Below are positions 16,205-24,475 of a stretch of DNA of 32,865 nt, piece after piece. Location of the stretch: positions 1 through 32,865 of the forward strand of contig CALAZS010000163.1 in NCBI GenBank assembly GCA_937926265.1, given 5' to 3'. Source of the stretch: an uncultured Gammaproteobacteria bacterium (lineage in GTDB: Bacteria; Pseudomonadota; Gammaproteobacteria; Chromatiales; Chromatiaceae). The translations under genes and the position numbers were made by a program. Position 1 is the stretch's first letter, and the number at the start of each line of letters is the position of its first letter. Below the pieces are notes generated by a model. That model had not been told where the DNA came from. It made no database searches and saw only the letters and a program-made list of their open reading frames with translations.

Positions 16205-17059
16205 TTACCGAATATGCACCTTGTAGCTTGGCAGGTTCACATTCCTGGCCATGGAAAAGTTGGCATACTCCATGGATACGCTTGCCAATTCGACATTCGA
16301 AAAGTCAGCATTGGTAACATCCGCTCGTCGAAATGTTGAGCCACTTAAAACCGAATCCGATATATCAACATCAGTTAAGTTGGCAAACCTGAAATCAACA
16401 TGCTCTGCCAGAATGTTACGCATATTGGCATGGCTAAGATCGGCATTTTGAAGATTGGAAAGATTCAGAACAGTAAAACCGCCATGCGTTATAGTCGACA
16501 GGTCAGCCCCTGCAAGTACGGCCTCTTTCATGTTGGAATCATTAAGATGACTGTTTCTAAGGTCTGCACCTGTAAGATCAGCACGAACCAGACTGGCACC
16601 AATGAATAAAGTATGCCTGGCCGTTACGTTGTTTAAACTACTACCCTGTAAGTCTGCATCCCTTAAGTCGGCATTGCATAGATAGGCATTTTCCAAATTA
16701 GCATGGTGCAGTTCGGCGCCGCGCAGGTAAGCACCCGCCAGGTTCACTCCGGACATATCGGCGTTACTGAGAATAGCCCTGTCTCGATGGGTTGTTGCTC
16801 CTGCATAGATATGTGACAAGTTCGAGTTTTTAAGCGATGCCTGGTTAAACTGTGCTCCGCAGATAAAGGCATGGGAAAGGTCAGCCCCGGTTAAATCGGC
16901 CTCATTGAGGTTAGTGTGAGAAAAGTTAACACCTTTAAGGCATGTCTGGTGAAAATCCGCCCCTTGCAAATCCATTTCACTTAAGTCAGCACCATCCAAA
17001 CTATCAATATTGATTGCTTGCAGCACCTTACCGGTATTTTTATGGAGAATTTCAATCAC
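16205..17059 (-). CDS. pentapeptide-repeat protein
   Basis: This 284-residue protein is built almost wholly of A(D/N)LxX repeats from residue 22 to about 275 (for example GADLSEMDLQGADF, ANLENAYLCNADLRDADLQG), which predicts one long right-handed quadrilateral beta-helix. A short strand-like cap (MIEILHKNTGKVL) precedes it. One break near residues 88-97 (ATTHRDRAIL) probably makes a loop. The GTG start is supported by GGAGGT five bases upstream. It has no signal peptide, so it is cytosolic. Some relatives (Qnr, MfpA) mimic DNA and protect gyrase, but most have no known role. It lies between the two RND genes, which suggests a link to efflux. Confidence 0.9.
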   Translation of the reverse strand: MIEILHKNTGKVLQAINIDSLDGADLSEMDLQGADFHQTCLKGVNFSHTNLNEADLTGADLSHAFICGAQFNQASLKNSNLSHIYAGATTHRDRAILSNADMSGVNLAGAYLRGAELHHANLENAYLCNADLRDADLQGSSLNNVTARHTLFIGASLVRADLTGADLRNSHLNDSNMKEAVLAGADLSTITHGGFTVLNLSNLQNADLSHANMRNILAEHVDFRFANLTDVDISDSVLSGSTFRRADVTNADFSNVELASVSMEYANFSMARNVNLPSYKVHIR

Positions 17060-17101
17060 AAAAGACCTCCATTACTTTCCATAATCTTTATCTATGACTT
17101 T

Positions 17102-17127
17102 TTATTTGAAATGTCTATGTCAAATAA
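17102..17127 (-). repeat. inverted repeat TTATTTGA/TCAAATAA between adaptor and pentapeptide gene
   Basis: Perfect 8-base arms surround a 10-base centre in the 92-base gap after the adaptor gene. It is AT-rich, so the hairpin is weak; it may slow RNA decay or mark an internal operator. Confidence 0.35.
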
Positions 17128-17151
17128 CAATCCTTGCTTGTTAATTGCAGA

Positions 17152-18315
17152 TTAATTGATATGGCGCAAGAAACCAGGCCCGTTTTGGGATTTAACAAGA
17201 ACCTGATCGCCAGGTTTTATACCCGCAAGAATACTGACAAATCCCTGGCCCAGCTGCTCACCAATTCGTACCAGCCTTAATTCTGGATGACCTGTTTGAC
17301 CTTTGATGAAAACCCAGGGCAGACTCCCCTTATAATGAATTGCTGAGGTGGGAATTACCGGCAGCCTAGTCGAAGCTGCATTAATATCAGGGATCAAAAC
17401 CTTGGCGTACATACCAGGCAACGAAGCACCCTTGGGCAAATCAAATTTAACTTTTACGGTATGCTGTTCAGTGTCAGCCATTGGATAAACCTGGGCGATT
17501 TTCACTGCAATGCGTTCGCCAACGGATTGATTAGCACCATCCATAATTGCCTGTAAAACATCACCTGCAGTCAAACCGGCTGCCAGCCTTGAAGGTACAT
17601 CAATGACAATTTGAAGATTATCGAGATTGGCAAACTTTAATAGCATTTGCCCCGGTTGCACGGTATCGCCGTTTTCAACAAATTTTGAAATGATGACACC
17701 ATCAAAAGGCGCAACACTTTTTGAATCACGTATTTTAGCTGCCAAAGCCTGGATTTCTGCCTGTGCGGTAAGCATCTGCATTCTTGCCTGTTCAATGCGT
17801 ATCTGGGATGCCGCCAGGTCAGCATATCTTTCTGCATTACGGTCACGCTTACCAAAGAAACCTTCCATTGGCTTAGTAAAGACCCGATCAAATAAATTGG
17901 GCATTCCCATACCACCCATAGAGGAATATGACTGGGGGGAATAATATTCCCTGGTAAACTGGACACCGCTGTTTCTTAAAGCATAATCCGCATTGGCCAA
18001 TTGTGCATAAGCGGCCTGGTTTTTGGCCTGTAATTCAGATTCATCCAGCGAAATCAGCAAAGTATTTTCTTTAAAGCTTTCGCCTTCTCGACCGGCAATA
18101 TAATTTACCCGGCCAGGCAGCTGCGCAGTCAGCATAACTTCCTTTTCAGGTATGACAGAACCACCTAGCGGCACAGTGGGCACATCACGAGATATTCCGA
18201 CAGTAACGTACTGCCCTTCCAACACCTCAGCCACTATAACTTCACTGGTACCGACCAGAGGCAAGCCAACTATCAACCCGAATAAAACCAACAAAATTCT
18301 AATTTGCTTCGACAT
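17152..18315 (-). CDS. RND periplasmic adaptor (HlyD/AcrA family)
   Basis: This 387-residue membrane-fusion protein has a signal peptide or anchor (about 7-29), two lipoyl halves (about 60-92 and 200-230, the latter with APFDGVIISKFVENGDTV), an alpha-hairpin between them and C-terminal beta-barrel and membrane-proximal domains. It bridges the permease and an outer-membrane channel. The hairpin carries an unusual Gly/Met/Ser segment (SSMGGMGMPNLF, 131-142) that interrupts the coiled coil. It is the first gene of the efflux operon (adaptor, pentapeptide protein, permease). Confidence 0.9.
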   Translation of the reverse strand: MSKQIRILLVLFGLIVGLPLVGTSEVIVAEVLEGQYVTVGISRDVPTVPLGGSVIPEKEVMLTAQLPGRVNYIAGREGESFKENTLLISLDESELQAKNQAAYAQLANADYALRNSGVQFTREYYSPQSYSSMGGMGMPNLFDRVFTKPMEGFFGKRDRNAERYADLAASQIRIEQARMQMLTAQAEIQALAAKIRDSKSVAPFDGVIISKFVENGDTVQPGQMLLKFANLDNLQIVIDVPSRLAAGLTAGDVLQAIMDGANQSVGERIAVKIAQVYPMADTEQHTVKVKFDLPKGASLPGMYAKVLIPDINAASTRLPVIPTSAIHYKGSLPWVFIKGQTGHPELRLVRIGEQLGQGFVSILAGIKPGDQVLVKSQNGPGFLRHIN

Positions 18316-18395
18316 AGATTTCCGTTCTATTACTGCTGGCAGTTAAACTAAACACCGATAATTATTTACTCTTTCATAAAATCAGTGTTTTGTAA

Positions 18396-18409
18396 TTGAT
18401 TTAAAACAA
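18396..18409. promoter_or_regulatory. near-consensus FNR/Anr half-palindrome before the RND operon
   Basis: TTGAT-TTAA-AACAA differs from the FNR consensus TTGAT-N4-ATCAA at one position. It lies 81-94 bases before the adaptor start, in the 178-base gap between the Kef gene and the adaptor. A well-placed -10 was not clear. Confidence 0.3.
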
Positions 18410-18493
18410 GCAATAGATAACTTTTCAATAAACAAACAGAAGACGTTGAGAAGTTAGATAAATGAGAAGCACTCTTATTAATTACAGGTTAGA

Positions 18494-20107
18494 TCAGTTC
18501 TTACCGAGAGCCGTGAAATGTTGTTTAAGATCAGCGGCAAAACCCTTACCCGCCTCAGAATAAAGGTTAAAGACGAAGTCCACACCGAGTTTCTCCAATG
18601 CTTCTATTTCATCAGGAAACCTGCTGGTTGATGCAATGCGGCCCTTGAAACCGATTTCGCGTAAACGCTCGGCGGCAGCCAGGTTTGCCTGGTGTTGAGG
18701 TAACGCAAGAATCACCCATTTGAGCTTATCAGCAAGCCCGGGGACACGTGTCCAGAAATCCGGGTTGGTCGCATCACCTACAAACACCTGATGTTGCCTG
18801 TCGAGGTGTTTGTCGACCTGGTAATGGTTTACATCAACTCCCAGCACCTTATCCGGATTCTCTATCACCAGCGAATCGTAAACGGCACTTCCAACCCGCC
18901 CCATACCAAATATCAGGATTTCAACATCGCCTGTATAAATATCTTGTTCTTCAGCTAGACGTTTATTGCGCTCCATACGTTTAAAGCGGGGACGCCACAG
19001 CGTATATAATCGATCGCCATTATCAATGATTGGTGCAGCCCCGATAAACGACATGGAAAGCAGTATTGCAAAAACAGCCATCCATTCAGGTTGTAACCAA
19101 CCGGAGGCAACAGATACAGAGCCGACGATTAGCCCGAATTCACTGTAGTTAGCCAATATCAGTGATGATCGCCAGGAAGTACTGGCGCGTAACTTAAAGG
19201 CAGCAAACAAACCAAAATAAAGTGCCGTTTTAATCGGCAGCACCAGGATAAACAGACTGGCTAACAGGATTGCACTCCAGTCCGGAGGGGCAGCCATACC
19301 CACACTGAGGAAAAACCCAACCAGGAAAAGCTCCTTGAAACTCAGCAGGCTTTTAGCCATTTCATTGGCCTTAGGATGACCGGCCAGCAACATTCCAACG
19401 ATCAACGCCCCCAGGTCACCCTTGAGATTCACCAGTTCAAACAGGTCAGCACCACCGAGAGCCAGAACGATGCCAAAGAGCACTAACAATTCACCATGAC
19501 CGGCACGGGATAAAATCGCAAACAGCACATATCGTAATGGAATCAGGGCCAACAACCCTACTGCCCAGAATGATGGCAGTTTGCCCGCAGATGCCGCTAA
19601 AAAAACAACCGCGGCAATATCCTGCATAATGAGAATACCAATGGCTATGACACCATAAAAAGAACCACCGGCACCGGCCTGATCAAGTATTTTTACCGCA
19701 AAAACAGTACTGGAGAATGACAGGGCAAAACCGATTATCATTGCCGTTTGCAAATCCACGTCTGCGACCAGGGGCAAACCCAGGGTAGACAGGAAAAGCA
19801 CAAACAATGTCATCAGGCCAACAACAAGGGTCATGTGTAAACTGGCAACACCCCAGATATGTGGAGGCAGTAAAGTTTTGAACCTGAGTTTCAGGCCAAT
19901 GGTGAAAAGCAGGAGTGTTACGCCCAGGTCGGCAGTTATACCCAGAAATTCACCAGCCTCGGCTCCAGCTGCGTTGAGCATAAAACCGGCAAGCAAAAAC
20001 CCGACAAGAGGCGGAAGGCCAATACGGCTCACCAGCAAACCACAGGCAAATGCAATGGCTATCCAGAGCGGTTCACGGGGATCTATGGAAAGTAGGATGG
20101 AATCCAT
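18494..20107 (-). CDS. Kef/YbaL-type cation:proton antiporter with TrkA-N domain
   Basis: This 537-residue monovalent cation/proton antiporter (CPA2) has about 12-13 membrane segments (residues 12-360), including the conserved IMQDIAAV (Gln162-Asp163), followed by a cytosolic RCK/TrkA-N domain (396-537). The domain has a Rossmann GMGRVG (401-406), the nucleotide-binding acid Asp425 and GDATN (444-448). Relatives export potassium under electrophile or acid stress and are gated by nucleotides or glutathione adducts. The TrkA-C domain is absent. The DUF502 gene lies upstream on the same strand, 67 bases away. Confidence 0.92.
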   Translation of the reverse strand: MDSILLSIDPREPLWIAIAFACGLLVSRIGLPPLVGFLLAGFMLNAAGAEAGEFLGITADLGVTLLLFTIGLKLRFKTLLPPHIWGVASLHMTLVVGLMTLFVLFLSTLGLPLVADVDLQTAMIIGFALSFSSTVFAVKILDQAGAGGSFYGVIAIGILIMQDIAAVVFLAASAGKLPSFWAVGLLALIPLRYVLFAILSRAGHGELLVLFGIVLALGGADLFELVNLKGDLGALIVGMLLAGHPKANEMAKSLLSFKELFLVGFFLSVGMAAPPDWSAILLASLFILVLPIKTALYFGLFAAFKLRASTSWRSSLILANYSEFGLIVGSVSVASGWLQPEWMAVFAILLSMSFIGAAPIIDNGDRLYTLWRPRFKRMERNKRLAEEQDIYTGDVEILIFGMGRVGSAVYDSLVIENPDKVLGVDVNHYQVDKHLDRQHQVFVGDATNPDFWTRVPGLADKLKWVILALPQHQANLAAAERLREIGFKGRIASTSRFPDEIEALEKLGVDFVFNLYSEAGKGFAADLKQHFTALGKN

Positions 20108-20174
20108 ATAATTAGCTTAGCTCAAGGTATCGGTTATAGAAAGAATGCCCCCGGCTTTACCTCGGACTTAATTC

Positions 20175-20816
20175 TTATCCGGACTTACTCCTGATAAAGT
20201 CATGCGAGGTCGCCCCCATTGACATGTAAACATTGACCAGCTCGTCTATCGCCATATCAATTTGCTCAACACTGTCAACCGGAACGTATATAAGCGCACC
20301 ACCGAAGGGAACTGGAGCAGTTGGAATCAGAACCCCATAGTATTCACGTTCATTTAAACGCACAACTTTGGAACTCGGCATCAAGGCCAGAACGGCGGTT
20401 CCTTCTCTGCCACCAAAATAGCACATGACCGGGCTCATCGCCTTGATGTCGGACTGCTCATTCTGTTCAAAAACCTTTATCAGTTTATTCAAGGATGTAT
20501 AGATTTTACCAACCAGGGGTAACTGGTTAAGGAAACGTTCGAGCAAGCCGGCAAATTTTCCCTTGAAGATGTACTGGACCAGCAGACCCAGTAAATAAAT
20601 CAGGCCCATGGCGACCAATACGCCGAATAAATAGGCAACAAGTTCTGAGGAAACAAATTGTAGGCCAACCAGGCTTAGAATTTCTCCAATAAAACTATTC
20701 GGCCCCAGGAACAGGATGATGTATTTGACCAACCAGTACATGACTGCAACAGTAAGTACCAGGGGTAACGTGGCAATAAAGCCGGTCAGAAAAGTTTTAG
20801 CTACGTGACGGAACAT
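20175..20816 (-). CDS. DUF502 family membrane protein
   Basis: This 213-residue protein matches DUF502: an N-terminal TGFIATLPLVLT, two membrane segments (about 12-35 and 58-82), then a soluble domain with PLVGKIYTSLNKL, SPVMCYFGGREG and PTAPVPFGGALIYVP. Function is unknown. It follows the OFA transporter gene on the same strand after a 49-base gap containing a hairpin, and a GAGGA ribosome site precedes its ATG. Confidence 0.9.
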   Translation of the reverse strand: MFRHVAKTFLTGFIATLPLVLTVAVMYWLVKYIILFLGPNSFIGEILSLVGLQFVSSELVAYLFGVLVAMGLIYLLGLLVQYIFKGKFAGLLERFLNQLPLVGKIYTSLNKLIKVFEQNEQSDIKAMSPVMCYFGGREGTAVLALMPSSKVVRLNEREYYGVLIPTAPVPFGGALIYVPVDSVEQIDMAIDELVNVYMSMGATSHDFIRSKSG

Positions 20817-20831
20817 TAAGTTGTTTCCTCA

Positions 20832-20864
20832 AGCCTGTTGATCGATTTATCAGATAAACAGGCT
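20832..20864 (-). repeat. intercistronic hairpin between OFA transporter and DUF502 genes
   Basis: Perfect 8-base arms AGCCTGTT/AACAGGCT (20832-20839, 20857-20864) lie 1 base after the OFA stop and just before the DUF502 ribosome site. No U-run follows on either strand, so it is more likely an RNA-stability or translation element than a terminator. Confidence 0.55.
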
Positions 20865-20865
20865 A

Positions 20866-22194
20866 TCAGGAATTCTCCTTCTCCGCTTCATCATGATCAA
20901 AGAAATGACCCTGGTGCAAAAAACCATGGACACTGAAATGATGTGTTGCTTCATTGTGATGAGGTGGAAACACAATTGCAGTGGCAGCAGCTCCAACCAG
21001 GCACGCTACACCACAAATTGAAAATGCGAGCGGGAAGTTACCCATATCCCCAAGCAATCCGCCCAGAATTGGGAAGACAATTCCACCTACGCCGTAAGAT
21101 AAAAAAACAAAGGGATAATTTTGACCAACGGTTGAATTGCCAAACTCATCGGCAGTTAAAGCCGGAAACAGTGCAAAATTTCCGCCAAAATTAAAGCCGA
21201 TAAGCGTAGCTCCCAGGTAAAGAAGATATTCATTGCCAGCCATGGAAGAAAATAACAGCAATATAATACCCTGGCTTGCTGCCATGTAGATGACTGACTT
21301 TTTCCTTCCCAGTTTGTCACTGAGAGTTCCCCAGACCACTCGACCGATACCATTGGCAATACTAAAAAACACGGCCATTGCAGTGCCGGCAATGGCACTG
21401 GCCTCTTCAATACTAAAGCCCGAGTTTTGCAAAGCTTCCATCGGGTAGAGTTTCATCAGACCAATTGACATCAGGCCTGCCCCGGCACTAACTGCAAAGG
21501 TTAAAAAAATCAAATGAAACTGGGGCGTCAGCATCATTTCGACCGGAGAGTAATCCTCACCGCCAGCACCCGCTTTTTGTTGAGGCGCCTTGTACCCCTG
21601 CGGTTTCCAACCTGAAGGAGGCATTCGCATCCAGGTACTGCCGATTATAACCAGCAGCGAAAATAATACGCCGTAGAGAATGAATGTCTGGGCAATGCCT
21701 ATATCCTGTAGAAGCCCACCCCATGTGCCGGCCAATTTCACCCAGCCCATTGCACCGAAACCGAAGCCGGCTACTGCAAGACCTGTAATCATGCCCTTGT
21801 GATCGGGAAACCAGCGCATACCGACAGCTATCGGTACAACATAACCAAGACCAATACCGGCACCACCAACCAGGCCGACACCAAGCAATACCATCCAGAA
21901 ATCAGTACCACCACTAAAGCCTGCAATAGCGTAACCCAGTCCCAGTGTAATGCCGCCGGATAAAGCCAGTTTTCTTGGCCCCCATTTGTTTAACTGCTTA
22001 CCGGCAAACACCATGAAGAGTGCAAAAGTTGCCAGACCAACCGCGAACACAATCTGGGTATCCATCTTGGACCAGCCAACTTCTTTTAATTGCGGAGTAA
22101 AAACGGACCAGGCATAAATGGCACCCAGACACATTTGTATCAGCACGGCGCCTAATACAACCCACCAACGGTTCATCTGTTTGTTATCGGACAT
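20866..22194 (-). CDS. OFA-family MFS transporter (oxalate/formate antiporter type)
   Basis: This 442-residue carrier has 12 membrane segments. It starts with the OFA signature region (LGAVLIQMCLGAIYAWSVF, then FTPQL) and contains GWSKMDTQIVFA and GFNFGGNFALFPALTADEFG. OFA members exchange small carboxylates such as oxalate, formate, lactate or pyruvate; the substrate here is not readable from sequence. The C-terminal cytosolic tail (about 415-442) is unusually histidine-rich (8 His in 25 residues, starting PPHHNEATHH), which could bind metal or sense pH. The ATG is at 22194. Confidence 0.9.
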   Translation of the reverse strand: MSDNKQMNRWWVVLGAVLIQMCLGAIYAWSVFTPQLKEVGWSKMDTQIVFAVGLATFALFMVFAGKQLNKWGPRKLALSGGITLGLGYAIAGFSGGTDFWMVLLGVGLVGGAGIGLGYVVPIAVGMRWFPDHKGMITGLAVAGFGFGAMGWVKLAGTWGGLLQDIGIAQTFILYGVLFSLLVIIGSTWMRMPPSGWKPQGYKAPQQKAGAGGEDYSPVEMMLTPQFHLIFLTFAVSAGAGLMSIGLMKLYPMEALQNSGFSIEEASAIAGTAMAVFFSIANGIGRVVWGTLSDKLGRKKSVIYMAASQGIILLLFSSMAGNEYLLYLGATLIGFNFGGNFALFPALTADEFGNSTVGQNYPFVFLSYGVGGIVFPILGGLLGDMGNFPLAFSICGVACLVGAAATAIVFPPHHNEATHHFSVHGFLHQGHFFDHDEAEKENS

Positions 22195-22381
22195 TTCAAA
22201 CTACTGCATAAAGTTAATAAATATTCGATTATATCTCATTGATATGACATTTGGATTTACAACAGAAAAGGTAAAAAACTGGGGCAACAAACAAATGAAT
22301 ACCCGCATTATCAACTGTCTGTTTTGAAAGACAGAATTAGACAGGAATTAAAAAGCAAACTTAGAAAATGTTACGTGACTT
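22195..22381. other. intergenic region with weak hairpin
   Basis: This 187-base gap between two minus-strand genes holds CTGTCT/AGACAG arms near 22317-22336 but no U-run on either strand, so no clear terminator. It should contain the OFA transporter promoter; no confident hexamers were picked. Confidence 0.4.
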
Positions 22382-22663
22382 TCAGTCAGATTTTTCAATA
22401 CGCCCGATCGCACAGCTGACAAATGATTTTGCCTTGGCAGCTGCCGCTTTTAACCCTTCTGCGGTTCCTGATTCAGGGTAACCCAGTCTTAGCAGCTCAG
22501 CCGTAACTGTTTCACGCTGAGACTCATCACCATCGATTGTGACAATACCGGTTTCAATCTCAACCTCTACAGATGAAACAGGTTGCAGTTCAACCAGGCG
22601 TGTCTTGATGGTGTTGGCACAGCCACCACACTTGATATTTTCAACTGAAATGGAATAACTCAT
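22382..22663 (-). CDS. heavy-metal-associated (HMA) domain protein, copper-chaperone-like
   Basis: This 93-residue protein begins with an HMA fold (1-67) carrying the metal site KCGGCAN (Cys12, Cys15), here CxxC with two Gly between. In place of the usual termination after about 70 residues, it continues with a helical Ala/Lys-rich extension (68-93) containing a further Cys. No P-type ATPase is adjacent, so it is likely a free soluble chaperone. The gene lies 31 bases downstream of the hydroxylase gene on the same strand. Confidence 0.88.
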   Translation of the reverse strand: MSYSISVENIKCGGCANTIKTRLVELQPVSSVEVEIETGIVTIDGDESQRETVTAELLRLGYPESGTAEGLKAAAAKAKSFVSCAIGRIEKSD

Positions 22664-22694
22664 ATCACCACCACCTTTTTATAAAACTCAAAAT

Positions 22695-23534
22695 TTAAAA
22701 ATTTCGCCTGTTGATAACGTAATCGCTGATCCTGCCTTTAAATGGCAATTTCAAAAGCCCATCCAAATTAATAATATCTTTTGGTTCATCAAACCCCCGG
22801 ATTCCTATCTGCATGTCATCATGTCCTAACCGTGGTTGATCAATATAGGTGCCGAACAGACGATCCCAGATTGATAAATTGAAGCCAAAGTTACTGTTGG
22901 TTTCATGATCTTCAACCGAATGATGCACCCTATGCATGTCAGGAGTCACCAGGATAAACCGGACCCAGCGATCAAGTTTACCGGGCAGGCTGACATTCCC
23001 ATGATTAAACATCGCCATACCGTTAAGAATCACTTCAAAAATAATCACCGCGACAACCGGTGGACCCAGTAAAATAATCGCTCCAAACTTGACTAACATT
23101 GAGAACAGAATTTCAATCGGATGAAACCGCAAACCGGTGGTTGTATCGTAATCCGGGTCTGCATGATGCACTCTGTGCAAACGCCATAACACCGGAATGG
23201 CATGGACCATGACATGCTGTAACCAGATGACAAAATCCAGTATCACAACACTCAATATTACCTTGTAGATTAAAGGCCAGTCGGCATTATTAAACAGGCC
23301 CCAGCCCTGTTGCTGACTGGTAATGGCCATACCTACGGCAGCTGCAGGAAAAACAAACCTTAAAATAAGAGTATTCAGAACCACCAGGGACAGGTTGTTC
23401 AGCCAGTGCCTGGCACGTGAGACCGTGGTCGGGCGCCTTGGTGATAAGGTTTCCCAGAATGCCATCAACAACAATATACCCAGAAAAAAACCCAGTCTGA
23501 TTGTTGATTCGTTGGTTTGTATGAACTCAAACAT
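22695..23534 (-). CDS. fatty acid hydroxylase/sterol desaturase family membrane protein
   Basis: This 279-residue non-heme di-iron membrane enzyme has about four membrane segments. The three histidine clusters are complete: HVMVH (107-111), HRVHH (120-124) and HRVHHSVEDH (201-210), with further His138 and His178. Relatives hydroxylate or desaturate lipids, sterols or carotenoids using oxygen; the substrate is unknown here. It is followed by the HMA gene and faces a small membrane-protein gene across an 88-base divergent gap. Confidence 0.9.
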   Translation of the reverse strand: MFEFIQTNESTIRLGFFLGILLLMAFWETLSPRRPTTVSRARHWLNNLSLVVLNTLILRFVFPAAAVGMAITSQQQGWGLFNNADWPLIYKVILSVVILDFVIWLQHVMVHAIPVLWRLHRVHHADPDYDTTTGLRFHPIEILFSMLVKFGAIILLGPPVVAVIIFEVILNGMAMFNHGNVSLPGKLDRWVRFILVTPDMHRVHHSVEDHETNSNFGFNLSIWDRLFGTYIDQPRLGHDDMQIGIRGFDEPKDIINLDGLLKLPFKGRISDYVINRRNF

Positions 23535-23622
23535 AAAAATGTAATGACCTGTGCGTAATATAGAATTTAGACTATGATTGAAAACAATTTAGAATTATTA
23601 CTCTGGCTCTGGTAAAAAAACA

Positions 23623-23946
23623 ATGACAACACCCATACTCTCACCGCGTAATTTTTTCTTTATGACGTCTTTAATGTTTCTGCTCCTGGTAATGACCGAA
23701 CCAGCATTGGCTTTGAACATTGAAAAGATCGGCAAAGGTGTCGCAGGCAACGATCGCGTCAAAATGGCCAAGCTCAAAGAATATGTCGGTTATTTCGGTA
23801 TATTCTTTACCACCTTGGGAATCGCGGTGACGGCATTTAGAAAACATAAGTTTGCCCTGCAAAAGCGCAGTGACACACATGCTGCGGCTGGGCCTTTCGT
23901 CATTGTTATTGGTGTGGTTATGCTGCTGATTGGTTATGTTTTTTAA
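23623..23946 (+). CDS. small membrane protein, unknown function
   Basis: This 107-residue product is not recognised. It has a cleavable-looking signal (1-30, ending EPALALN), then a short basic soluble stretch, a membrane helix (about 53-71), a basic loop (FRKHKFALQKRSD) and a second helix (90-107) that ends at the stop. The mature form would be a two-helix inner-membrane protein. It stands 12 bases before a lipoprotein gene, and the two form a small unit ended by the terminator at 24231. Confidence 0.7.
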   Translation: MTTPILSPRNFFFMTSLMFLLLVMTEPALALNIEKIGKGVAGNDRVKMAKLKEYVGYFGIFFTTLGIAVTAFRKHKFALQKRSDTHAAAGPFVIVIGVVMLLIGYVF

Positions 23947-23958
23947 TTAGGATTTAAA

Positions 23959-24171
23959 ATGAAATTTTTACAGGTCTTTTTTATCGTTTTTACTGTTTTT
24001 TTCGGCCTGGTTGTTTCCGGCTGCGGTGACAGCGACCCAGAACCAAAACCCCAACAAGAAGCTTCGGGTCATGTCTGGAAATCGCAAACTGATACAATTC
24101 AACATGCCAAGGATGCAGCAGCAGGTTTGGAACAAACACTTCAGGAAAGAGACCAGAAAATAAACCAGTAA
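23959..24171 (+). CDS. small lipoprotein, unknown function
   Basis: This 70-residue product has a hydrophobic signal and the lipobox VSGC with the lipidated Cys22. Residue +2 is Gly, so outer-membrane sorting is expected. The mature 49 residues are polar, starting acidic/Pro-rich (DSDPEPKPQQ) and ending as a likely helix (TIQHAKDAAAGLEQTLQERD). It has no recognised domain. It lies 12 bases after the two-helix membrane protein and is probably its cotranscribed partner. Confidence 0.75.
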   Translation: MKFLQVFFIVFTVFFGLVVSGCGDSDPEPKPQQEASGHVWKSQTDTIQHAKDAAAGLEQTLQERDQKINQ

Positions 24172-24230
24172 AACCTTTTCAGGTATAAACAATTTTTCTG
24201 CATATAAGCGATATGACAGTTAAAACAAAA

Positions 24231-24255
24231 ACTCCCGCAAAAGCGGGAGTTTTTT
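24231..24255. terminator. bidirectional intrinsic terminator
   Basis: The stem ACTCCCGC/GCGGGAGT (24231-24238, 24243-24250) with an AAAA loop is followed by a T-run on the plus strand. It is preceded by an A-run that becomes a U-run on the minus strand. It closes both the lipoprotein unit and the convergent hydrogenase operon. Confidence 0.92.
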
Positions 24256-24273
24256 ATCCAGCCGGATAAAAGC

Positions 24274-24474
24274 TTATTTTCTTATCTGTTTCAGTGCCAG
24301 GTAAACTACGGCAACAACAGCAGATAGCATCAGAACATGTTCACCACTTAACAGTGGATGTATCTGTCCTTCTGCCAGCAACGCAGTATGATCGCCATGG
24401 CCTGGGTGTGCCAGCAACAGCGGCGAAAAAAACGTTACAAATATCAATAATAAATAAGTGTTTAATTTTTTCAT
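24274..24474 (-). CDS. small HupE-like membrane protein at the end of the hydrogenase operon
   Basis: This 66-residue protein has a signal peptide (about 1-22) and a mature N-terminus HPGHGDH, then HPLLSGEHVLML and a single membrane helix. These match the first part of HupE/UreJ (AHPGH, then GxxHPxxGxDHxLxM), nickel/cobalt transporters of about 200 residues, but here only the N-terminal third remains and the conserved DH is EH. It starts 1 base after the large-subunit stop, so it is translationally coupled to it. It could be a nickel-handling or accessory peptide rather than a full transporter. Confidence 0.75.
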   Translation of the reverse strand: MKKLNTYLLLIFVTFFSPLLLAHPGHGDHTALLAEGQIHPLLSGEHVLMLSAVVAVVYLALKQIRK

Positions 24475-24475
24475 G

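Noticed and set aside
22317..22336. Terminator after the HMA gene
   Set aside because: The CTGTCT/AGACAG hairpin lacks a U-run on either strand.
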